Shown piece after piece: positions 49,596 to 60,500 of a stretch of DNA of 64,000 bases. This DNA is from Nemopilema nomurai (lineage: Eukaryota > Cnidaria > Scyphozoa > Rhizostomeae > Rhizostomatidae), in NCBI GenBank assembly GCA_003864495.1, contig ML133409.1:646966-710965 (forward strand), written 5' to 3'. Position numbers and translations under genes: made by a program. The notes beneath the pieces are model-generated. The model had not been told where the DNA came from and searched no databases. It saw only the letters and a list, made by a program, of their open reading frames with translations. Every line of letters begins with the position of its first letter. Position 1 is the first letter of the stretch.

Positions 49596-49775
49596 GCTTC
49601 AGGCCTGTAATTATAGAGTCCATAAATAATGAAGGACCGAGGAATATGTATCAGCCACTGATCTAGTGGTATCAACACGTGAAACTACAACAACAAATGA
49701 GAATACTTGCATGTTGTGAATACCTCGTTTTGGATATCAAACCTCGTTTAGCTGAAGAAAATTCTTTTTAGAAAT
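49596..49775. promoter_or_regulatory. Shared divergent promoter region of GTF2H3 and GPATCH4
   Basis: One hundred and eighty bases separate the two start codons (49595 minus, 49776 plus). As with FTSJ3/INO80E, a head-to-head arrangement of nuclear housekeeping genes implies a bidirectional promoter. No specific element was identified. Confidence 0.55.
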
Positions 49776-51131
49776 ATGGCTGCATCGTTCGCTGTGGAAA
49801 ATGGAAAGGATGTTGCGATCCGAAGTCAAATGACAAAATTCGGATGGTTAGAAGGAAAAGGTCTTGGTAAGAAAGAACAGGGAAGAAAGGAAGCAATTAA
49901 GGTTTCTTTGAAGAATAACAAAAATGGCCTAGGACTGGATCCAAGTGAGCAGTTTGTTTTTCATTGGTGGGATCACGTGTTCAATAAAGTCGCAAGCAGT
50001 ATCAAAATAGAAGAGAGTGGAGATGAGGTACGGAACGTCTTTGGCTTGATGATGTCTTCGAAGAAGAATTGGTGTTTTGATTTTTTTTCCATTGACCCCA
50101 ATGATTTAACCAAAATTTTGGTTGGACATGCATCTGATTGCATAATTTAATTTCAACGCTATAAAAATTTTAAGCCCTGTGCATGTTTTTCTGTAAGCTT
50201 TCAAGAAAGTGACCATGAGTAATTTCTTGTTGTTTTGAAGTTGGTCAAAGTTGAACAACAACCCCTCAAATATATACTGTTTTTATCATAACAGGTAACA
50301 ATTTCAAAGCATAAAGGTGATCAGCTTGCAGGACCTGTTAGCAGTAAGAGACCATCAAACGCAGCTAAAGGAAAGGAATTGTTGTATGGACGGTTTGTCA
50401 GGAGTGAAACCACTGTGGTTGGTGGCGAATTGGTAGGCACTGCTGACAAGCATTCTGAAAGCAGTGATGAAAGTGATGGAGAAAAAGACTTCTCTAACGC
50501 AGACACACTTGAAAAGGCATTCAGAATATCTGGTGGGATGACAGCACACAAGGCAGCTAGGCATGGTCATCAGTTGAATGGAAAATTAAAAAGACTTCAA
50601 GATCAGGAAGGTGCTTCATCAGATCATAATAGCAGCTCATCAAACCTTGCTAAGGAAGACTGTGTAGTGAAACAAAAGAAAAATAAGCGGAAAAGTAAAG
50701 ATAAAAAGTTAATTTCAACTGAAGATATTGCTGGTGAGCTGCAAAATGATGTACAAGATGAGCTGTCAAAAGAATGCATGGATGATAGGCTTCTCTTGAA
50801 GAAGAAAAAACCTAGTGAAAATGTAAATGAGCATGTTTGTAAAGAGTCTAGTGATAGAAAGCCTTCTTCAAAAATTGGGAAAGATGTTGATAGTTCAAAA
50901 AGAAAAAGAAAAGGAAAATCTGAAAAGGATGCACTTTTAAAGGGCTCTGTTGATACTGAATGTGGGACTGTGGTTGACAAAGGTACTAAAAAGAAGAAGA
51001 AGAAAAGAAAGCGAAACTCTTCATGTTGCGAAGAAATGAATAAGGACTTGGCAGATATAGCAGCTAATCAAGTTGAAGGCCAAAAACGAAAGAAAAAGAA
51101 GAAAGAGAAGAGGAAGAAAACAGAATGTTAA
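49776..51131 (+). CDS. GPATCH4: G-patch domain-containing protein 4, two exons
   Basis: Nucleolar/Cajal-body protein whose G-patch is expected to activate a DEAH helicase (DHX15 in human) during rRNA and snRNA modification. Exons 49776-50027 and 50295-51131, phase 0, 362 aa. The G-patch is at the N-terminus (FGWLEGKGLGKKEQGRKEAI), followed by GLGLDPSEQF and HWWDHVFNK, the conserved GPATCH4 extension. Exon 2 has LLYGRFVRSETT and MTAHKAARHG, matching the second conserved block, then a long Lys-rich tail with KKKKKRKR-type runs serving as nuclear/nucleolar signals. A possible AATAAA lies near 51424. The open frame continuing past 50027 in exon 1 is intronic. Confidence 0.93.
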
Positions 51132-52432
51132 CATAATTGTTGTCGAGGAAGGGAAGCTCTGTACCCATTGAGTTATGATTCTTTTTAGAACCTTTTCTCT
51201 GTTTCATTTTCTTGCAATATGATAGAAAGGCAATAACCTAGTAATTTTACTGCTTTTTTGTTGACTTATTGAAAACTTGATATGGAAGCAAAACTTTTAT
51301 GTAGCACATTGATTTGCTTTTAATATGATGGTAAAGTTCCATGTTGGAAGCTTTGACAGGTTTTTGAAGTTTTTGTTGACAGGTATTATATTTCTCTCAG
51401 AAATAGAGATTGATAGCCCATGAATAAATTCTCTATCTAAAATGCATCAGTTTAAGGGTCAGGCCTAACTATTGCATTGTCTTGAAATTTATTTGTTTAA
51501 CTCTAGTTTAATAGCTTGGTAAGGTTGCTTTTTTGCCATACATCTAGAAACTGTCCACTCATTACAACTGACCTGGTTATAGCTCATTCCATAAAACTCC
51601 CAGCAAAGTCTGTTTTCTGGTGGAAGAACACATTTATGGCAATGCTCTTTGCTGATTTCAAGGTCCTCAATAACGTTTATCAAAATACTTGTTGTTAAAC
51701 TCAACTATTCTGTTGAAAAGATTCAACAAATTTTATATTGTTTCTCCTAAAAAGAATTGAGCTTGAAAGTTTAGATTTATGAAAGATAATTCTATCAGCA
51801 ATAGTATGAACAGTAAGAGCAACTGAGGTGAGGTCGCTCACAATTGTCTAGAGTCCTTCTTACTTCCCGATGGCTCGCACTTTTACCTTTTGATAAGGCA
51901 AACTTCTGGTGATTTAGGCTGATATTTTCCTTGTCTACAAAAAGTTGTTTACTGTATTCAAGAAATACACCAATGGCTTGCACGAAAAAACCAATAGTGA
52001 TGTCAAAAAACATGACTATCTGGCATCACTTCTCTCGGGCCATACCTTAATGGCAACACACTATAACAGGGCCTCTGACAAAGGGGGGGCCATGGCCCCC
52101 TCACTTTTTTGTAAAACAATAGAGCTTTTTAAACATCTTTTGTTATAATTGTTAAAATCTCCTTTGGCCCCTCCACTTTCCAACCTGCATCGGAGCCCAT
52201 GTTTAATAACTAGCTAAACATTTTGATAGAAGAATAGGCATTTGCTGTTTCACTCTCTGGGCGCTGGTGTCTTACCTCCTCCAAATGTACCTAAGCGAGA
52301 CTTTTCCCCAGAACGAGATTGATCACATTGGGCCTACTTTTTTAAGGTGTTGCAACGAAACTCATGTTCTTGTTAGTTTTCTATTCAAAAATGAAAATAT
52401 AACTACTTCTCAATCGGATAGAGTGGTGCAAA
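51132..52432. other. Intergenic region between GPATCH4 and the STAND gene
   Basis: No gene seen. A GGGGGGGCCATGGCCCCCTC palindrome at 52083-52102 sits in sequence that looks like a mobile-element relic (GGGCC / GGCCC ends, 52065-52200), but no target duplication was found. Confidence 0.4.
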
Positions 52433-55400
52433 ATGCGGCTTGTTGCGCCCTTCAGTTGGATCCGTACTCAGAAGGTGCCAAACCTTGGCCCATCATGCGT
52501 GCAAGCGGTGCACACAGCGACAGCAACTTCACTTTTTGCAAGAACCAGAAGCACCAGAACGATTACGACAATCAAAGCAAATTGTTCATTTTATAAACCA
52601 AAGCACAGGCATGGCATTGTTCCTGGTTCTCGTGTAAGGAGACATTATAGTCAAAATATAGAAGACGGCACTCAGTCACTAACCTTCATGGAGAAAGTTA
52701 AGAAGTTCTGGAACGGGCCTACATTCAAATATTGGTTCATTGGAGTCACTGGATTCTCAACCTGGCTTGCCTATTATAGTCTTAATTCATACAAGAGCAC
52801 AAGAGTAAATGTCAACCTGCCATTAGTTATGCCCAATCATTTGATAATTGAGCGGGAAAATGAAATAGCTGAGGCTTTTAAGTGCATCCAAGATGCAGTA
52901 CCTGTTGGGAATAAGGTTAAATGCATTGCAATAAGTGGACCAACTGGCTCAGGTAAAAGTATTATTGCAAAGTCTGTGGTAGAGAGACTGATGACTGAGA
53001 TTGACTGGAATCCATTAGGGCTCCCAAAGTCCCATGTTAGCGTATCTTTAAGTGGTGAAAATCTGAGAAACTTTTACCTATCATTGCAAGCTTTTGCTGC
53101 CAAGATGAAAGTTAGACCATCAGAAATCAAGGAAAAAGTAGAGGCTTCAACTGAACCAAACTCATGCATTAGTAAATGCATGGCTATTATTGATGTTTTG
53201 AAAGAGAAGCTTGAAAAACATCCAAACTGGGTTTTTGTGGTTGATAACTTGCAGCAAGGGACATCTGAAGAAGTGGCAAGAGTTCTGCAGGACTCGTTCT
53301 CGACCCCAGTGTTGCAAATCCTGGAGCAAAGGAACATTGATTATAACTTCAGATGGATTCAATCTTGGAATGATACAGGGAATAAAACAATTCAAAATGG
53401 AACCAAGGTAACTTTTGTTATCACATTCCCCAAAAGCAGGCTTAAATTTTTCAATTTTTGTTCATTCTGCTATCTTTCTAAAGGTTACCTTTAGAGGATG
53501 CAGAACAAAGTTTTTTTTATGTGTAGCTACTAATTTACTTCAACTTGTGTTGTATCTGGTCTTGAGTTATAGGATACTCTCAATACCAACTAAAATGCTT
53601 CTGTAAGCTTTGTGGAGCTTCTTCTTGTGATGTTGAATATAAAATGATGCACATACTGACATTCTAGCAAAAAATATGGTGATTGGTTGTTGCTTCGAGT
53701 CTCTTATAATCGCCCTAGACAATGTATTATTTAGTATGCTTTTCTTATGGGAAGGTGCACTTTGGTGTACATTAGCAACAATGCCTGAGAATTTTGATAT
53801 CATAGGCCTGAACGTATTTTCAATGCAATGAGTAGGGGCTAATTCTTTTTTGATACCTTTCCTTTTTATTATTTCCAAAATATGTGGCCAGATAGATTGG
53901 ACAAAGTTATTCATGTTGAAATTGTGGATCTGAATCAGGAAGCCATACATAAACAGCCTAATGTTTCAATCAAGGAAAAACCCTATCTAGAATTTTTAAT
54001 CTAAAAATCTCCTTAGAATTGTTGCTAGTTGACTTTTATATGCACCAGTTAGATTTTAAGTGGCAATTTACAAGCATTGTCTATACCTAATTAAGACTAA
54101 ACCTGTTTTATTAATGTTAGAAGTCTTATTCACTTGCAAGATCTTGTTTTCTGTCCATAGATTGTCAGAGGCAGATGCAACTAAGCTTCTTAAAGATATG
54201 ATCAATATTGATGATAGTTCATTTGAAACTTCACCTGCTACAAAGTCATTATTGAAGAGACTGGCATACCATCCAATGGCAACAATATGTGCTGCTATCC
54301 TGCTCAGAGAAAAGCTTAAGGAAAATAAAGTCAAAAGTATTGATGGTATTCTTAGAGAACTAGTTATTGAAATTGCAAACTATGGGGGCCAGGTATTGAA
54401 GGACAGTCCACTTGGTCCAAGAGAAGGAGTAGCAGAGTCATTAATTATTGCTGAAACAGTCATCGCAATGGCTTTAAAAATGCTGTTAAATAACCAGCCA
54501 CATTTGAGTGCATCAATTGATCTTGTGTCTGCCTGCTCACCAAGAACTCCAGTACCATCTGTTTTTATCAGAAGATATCTTTCTCATCCTTCTCTGAAGC
54601 TGTCAAAACTTGAAAATCCTAATCAATCACATGATAGTTTACAGCAGATGTTTAAAGCTGGTTCTGGGACTCAAGATGAAAGCCTTGATCCCAAGGGAAA
54701 AGCATGGTCAAATAAAAGTATAACAGAATATGTTACTAGTGTTGAAGAATGGTTTTCAGAAATCTGGCAGGCCTTGAAGGAAGTATATAGCTTTTATTAT
54801 GGCAAGATACCAGAGCCAGCAGTTGATAACAGCATCAAAATTCTCCATGATTGTGAGCTTCTGTTGTCTTCCAAACTTCAGCCAGGAGGTAAGATGATAG
54901 GTTTAGATAAGAGGCATATATTTTTCAGATTGAAACATTGATTTTCAGATTGAAATTCTTTAAAATATTCCTTTTTTGAATATCTGAGATTGACTTGTGC
55001 CATCACTTATGGTTGTATTTGAAGAGTCACCTTAACCCTCTCCTCGTCATCAAACTTAAAGTGTATCACTAATATCAAAGTGTATCAAAAAAATGTTTTA
55101 ATTTGATTTGATCCAATTCTCAAATTGTTTTTTATAAATGGCTTTTTGCCAACCATGTGTATATATATGTGTACATTTGTAGTTTCCAGTGAATAATTTT
55201 TTTTAACGTAATAACTATTTAATGTTCTAGAAGTGGAGTCATATGCAATGCACCCACTGATATATGCAGTTGCCAGACAGCACTACTTGTCAAGGGCAGT
55301 ACCACTCTTGGAAGCATCCTTCCTGCAAGAAGACGAGGAGAGGTTCAGTAAACAACCTTGGTTTAAGAAGATGTCCAAGTATGATCCAAGCATAAGCTTA

Positions 55401-56405
55401 TTTCAGTACAGGAATGGACAGTCTAAAGAGCAGATAAGCTCAGAACAGGCCCCTAAATTTTCCCAGTTATACAACAATGCTTTGATTGATGTAAAATGTG
55501 TCCTAGGCGAACCTAATCTGCAATTCAACGAGACAGATTTTCGATTTTTGACTTCAGAAAGCCAAGTAAAGCATCTACAGTGTCATTTAAACAGGATAAT
55601 GGGATGTCTCAGTGAAGAAGTGAGAGTGTCAAAGCAGACCGTGTCTGGTAAAACAGCTACGAAGTACCTGAGTATACACGCAGATTACCTGCGGGAAAAT
55701 CATGCTCCCGAAATACTGGGAACGGCAGCTCAGATAACTGGTTTGTTAACAGCAGCAAAAGTCAAGTCAAGTTTTGAAAACGACTTGGAAAATGCCATAG
55801 GCGAAATAGAAAAGGCATTGAAACTAGTCAAGACACGTGATCCTGATAATTCTCTGGAGATTGCCAGCATTTTATGTCAGCTTGCAGCAATGTGCAATTC
55901 TAAGGAGGACCACGAAAGTGCACAAAAGTATTTGGAAGAAGCTGTAGACATCTACGAATCTCAAAGGAGAAAGGATGGCGAGTATAAACGACCTTTGGAG
56001 CTTGGAAAGGCCCTTGGAGCGCTTGGGGTTATCAAAGGAACTCTCGGGGAAAGGACAAAAAGCAAAGAATTGATTGAGAGGGGCCTAATGCTACAGCAGA
56101 CTGGTGCACCTGATCTTGCAGACGAGGCTCAGAGCAAGCACTTCGGAGGAGAATTCGCAAGCTCGTTGACTGACCTAGGACATGCATATGTCTCGCTGGG
56201 AATGCCTTTGTATGGTAAGAAGATTCTCAATTTATCCTTGATGGCACACAAGAACATTCATGGTGAGAAACACCCAGAGGTTGTCAGGACATTAACAGTT
56301 CTCAGTGTAGCTCATTTGATGGAGGGCCATAACGAGGAAAGCAAGAAGCTTCGAAAGGAGGCTGGGAAATTGCAATCCCAGCTAAATGCACTTCCTTTAT
56401 ATTAA
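52433..56405 (+). CDS. Predicted mitochondrial, membrane-anchored STAND P-loop NTPase with C-terminal TPR-like repeats
   Basis: Exons seen: 52433 to about 53409 (or slightly beyond), 54161-54888, 55231-56405. The phase of the second junction agrees (1). Between exon 1 (phase 0) and 54161 (phase 2) one short exon is still unplaced. Residues 1-75 lack acidic residues, are rich in Arg/Ser/Thr and end RRHYS, fitting the R-x-Y/S processing motif of matrix-targeting peptides. A transmembrane segment follows (about 99-117). Then Walker A GPTGSGKS (169-176), Walker B WVFVVD (266-271), a helical region, and SYAMHPLIYAVARQHY, which resembles the winged-helix end of NB-ARC/TPR STAND proteins. The last exon has TPR-like helical repeats (HESAQKYLEEAVDIYE, YVSLGMPLYGKKILN). 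I cannot name a characterised orthologue. A Yme2/RNA12-like or AAA origin is the main alternative. Confidence 0.78.
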
Positions 56406-57532
56406 TTTCCCCTGTTTGCTTCGATCGTACGCTTCTGATATATATCCTACCTGAATTGTGCGTGTCTCTCAGGAACAGTTTCTTACCACTTGCGTTAAAA
56501 ATGCATGAACTCTTAACTAGAGTAAACTGGAATATACGTCTGCCGTTTACGAAATAATAGCTGGATACATGTTGTTGCTTACGGGTCACTCGTTTGCGCT
56601 ATTGCAAGTGTCGTATTCTCTATTTTAAGCAGGAAAGAGCATTGCAAAAGTTTTTCCTTTAATGTCGGACTTTGTGGTAGGCTTATCCACCTTGATACCT
56701 AAAAGTCTTCATTGTCTTGCATGTGGGCTCCGTTCATATGAGAGCTTTGAAACCGTTCAGTGCTAAACCTTTCTGTAGAGGTTCTGATGGAATTTCCCGT
56801 TTCGATTTTTGGGACAGTTCAGTGTGTCGAAGTTTTTAATACGATTTCTCTTTCGACTTAGGTGTATTTTGTGCTTTCGTTTAATGCTAGTAGAAAAATT
56901 ATGCAATTAAGCAGAGTAGCGAGTAAGTTTGTTATCTTGCTACTAGTTTTCAACTTGATAAATTGAATATTTCTCGCCTGCCTTCCATTTTTGCACAAAA
57001 CTGGAACGTAGCTTTGCCTTCTCTGTTACCATTGCGTAAGCCCAAGACAGATTGTGACTGGTGACTCGAACCAATATTTGCCAAAATATTCCCTGTGTGT
57101 ATATTTTGGCCTCGACTATATTTTATACCAACTATTTTCGTTATCAATACCATGCGTATACAAATTTTGACAAGGCTAAATTTTTCCAACATGTAAATTG
57201 TTGATACAAAGTCGTGTGCTATTGAGGCATCACTTAGCAAAATGTGTGATCATATTTCTTGTTTTTGCTACAATATTCTGTGCTTCAATCAAAGCTGTAT
57301 GTATTTACTCGAAATTATTTAGTAGCGGGAAATGGTTTTCATTGCAGCAAAAAATTATTTGTTCCTTCTTCCATATTAGGGAAAGACAACAATAATATCT
57401 CTGAAATACGCATGCGCCCTTAGGCCTGATATGGCGTACGGTAGGAGAAAATTGTCGTGAACGGTGAAAGGAAGGTTAACTTCTGTTACTGTTTACGTTA
57501 ATTATTATAGAAAATAACAGTAAATCGGCGTC
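56406..57532. other. Intergenic region between the STAND gene and GIT
   Basis: Holds the 3' end of the STAND transcript and the 5' region of GIT. I see no further gene or structured repeat. Confidence 0.4.
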
Positions 57533-60500
57533 ATGACTCAACGACCAAAGTTTCGAGCAGCTTCGGAGATCTGTGCTGACTGCAGTGCGCCGGGTAAGTT
57601 AATGCGGTACGAAGGGTAGCGGCCTACTCGACTTTGTAATGAGGAAACAGATCAGTCCTCATTCTGCATGATTTTATCTCAGAAAATTTGGATTATTTTA
57701 TTAATAGTTTCTTTTACAAAATGATGATAGGATCATTAAACTGCAGAAGTTGATGTCGCTTTGATGTTTGTTTTAATGACTTATTCCATTATTTGCATCT
57801 AACGGGAGATCTTTGTGTTGATATTGAACGAGTGCAACAAAAGGCGAGGTGTCTTGAGGTGTCCTCTTGTACAAATTTCTCTTTCTTTGCCGTCCCGATG
57901 TTTGGATGAGGAGATTCTCAAAAAAGAAAACCGACTGTAAATATCATGCTACCAAAGGCACCCATCAAGCCCGCGTCTTTGGAAAAAATTACCAAAATAC
58001 TGTCCGTGAAATTAAACATTCTGTATAATTTTTTCAAGGAAGTTACTGCATTTAATGTTATGCTAATACAGTAGTAAATACAGAGAAGAGTTGTAAAGTT
58101 ATGTCTTAAAGTGGGACTGAATTAGAGGAAGGACCTTAAAGGTGTCCATTGCTCCCATTTAACTGTAATACTCAAATGGTGAAAGTTCACTCATAAATGA
58201 TTTGTTTATTAGGCAAGTTTTCATGATTGTATTGTTTTTTGTAAGGCCCGATTAATATGATCCGTTTTCCCCAACTCTTAGTTGAGTTAGAAAGTTAGCA
58301 GTGAATCTTTCAGTTCTAGTGTCTGTATTTAACCCCATAGCTATGATGCCCAGTGAACTTTGATGCCCAGTAGCTTTTCATATTCAATTAATATATTTAT
58401 TTTTCTAATTAAGGTAAATAATGATTACAGTCTATTTTTGGCTAACTCTAGGTATCATAGCAGTCTCTCAAAAACTATTTCCAGTTTTCCAAATCCAAAA
58501 CAGTTCCTCAAACCCAGTTTTCATTTGATCAAAGTTTGTTACCTGAACATCAAGAATGATTTGAAAACCCATTAAGCTTTTATAATGTAGTATTTTGCTT
58601 TATTTTTCTAAACCCAGAATGGATCATCTTTAATGAATTCAACAAAATTAATATACTGTGCCTTATTTCAAATAAGGTATTACCCCTTTTGTTTTTTAAG
58701 ATCATTGAAAATCAACATTTCTTTAAATTTTAGGTCCTGAATGGTCATCAATAAACAGAGGCGTCTTAATTTGTGATGAATGCTGTAGTGTGCATAGAAG
58801 CCTTGGCCGTCATGTATCACAAGTCAGGCATCTCCGTCTTGCCCCATGGAATCCATCTTTATTAGCGGTACACTTAAGATAAGATATCTAAATAGCTTGA
58901 TATAAGATATTTAGTTTGGTATGAATAATCTATTTTTACAAGTTTTGGTCTCAAAATGCTGGTCCACCTTTTGTAATTCATCAATTCTTTGTGAAGATAT
59001 GTGATATGATAGTAAGTTGATTATCTATATTTGCTATTGAGCATCAATCTAATTTTAAGCCTATTCTCTTTCATCTGGGCAAAAAAGATGTTCAGGAGAA
59101 TATTCACAGATTGTTCTGGTAGCCTTACATGGCACAATGCTGGAATCCTATTCCATATGATTGCCTTCAACTGTAATTGTATCTTCAAAAGTAACTGTAT
59201 ATTTCAGAATTCAATATGATAGGAATTTAAAATAATTTTGCATTTTCATCAGAAGAAATTTTAATTTTGATCTACAGATGGTTAGAAATCTAGTTAACAA
59301 TGGAGCTAATTTGATTTGGGAGCATTCATTATCAGATCCTGGGCAAATGAAAAGTGGAATCAGAAAGCCCAATCCTAAAGATGCAGTTCAGTGAGTTAAT
59401 TATTTTCATGTATGGAGAAACAACATTATTCAGCAATATTATATTTTCTAATGGTTGAAAAGTATATTCATGTATGTTTAAGAATTTGGTTGCTTGTTCA
59501 AGTGTCATTTGTTCACCAAGGAATTTAGATTTAACTGAGTTTAAACCAACCTATGACTGACATACTTTACCCTTGATCTTTTTTTGATGACATCTTCTAA
59601 CTAACTATTCATAACTAATCAAGTTAGGGCATCCAACATACCAGATTGTTCAAATTTATCAGAGGTCAAATATATATATTCATTATTTTTTACAAACAGA
59701 TAGTTTGCCTGTAAAAACTGGAGTGTCTCAACATTTAACAGTTTATATTACTCCTCCTTTTCCACTTATAATATTACTATTTTCATTGTAGCCCTGTGAA
59801 GTACAACTTCATAAAAGCAAAATATGAAATGCTGTCTTTTGTTCATCAACTTCCAATTTCAGATGACCTGTCAATCACAAATTTAAGCAAGGTTTGTTTG
59901 TTTTTATTTGTTGGCAAGGTTTTTTATGATTACTTCTCAGCTCTCTAGCAAAGCTAAAGCGATTTTATACCGTTTTTGATTTTGTCAAAAAAATTACAGC
60001 TTCTCATTTAACATGTAAATGTTCAATCTAATTGTTGATCAGTGGCATCTTCTATCACTTTTTATCCATTAATCTATTTTTTCTTGCACTCTGAGCATAC
60101 TTGGCCCTGCTCAGTATCATTGTAGAAGTAGATAACTGGTGGTAGTAATGGAACAAATGTGGTTTTGTTTTATTTTTATGCCTGTAAAAAGTTTTCAGTC
60201 ATCAGAATGGTTTTTAGAAGTTTTTTGAAGAACATGAAATATGGGCAAATTTGTTTTTCCAGCAATTATATTCAGCATCAAGAACTGGAAATCTTGAAAC
60301 ATCTTTGAGGCTTATTTCCTATGGTGCTCAAACAAACTTTTATCATATGGTAAGTCATCAGCCTTTTACATGTGAATTGCGTAATTTCTTTCACCAGCCA
60401 AACCTTAAGCAGTGTTGTGGTCTTTAGTCAGAATTACCAGGCATGGTTTGTAGTGTTACCTATATTGTTCTTTCTGCACTTAGGACATGGGCAACAGTCC

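Noticed and set aside
52080..52105. GC palindrome GGGGGGCCATGGCCCCC as a regulatory site
   Set aside because: Looks like the remains of a mobile-element end; no positional or functional support.
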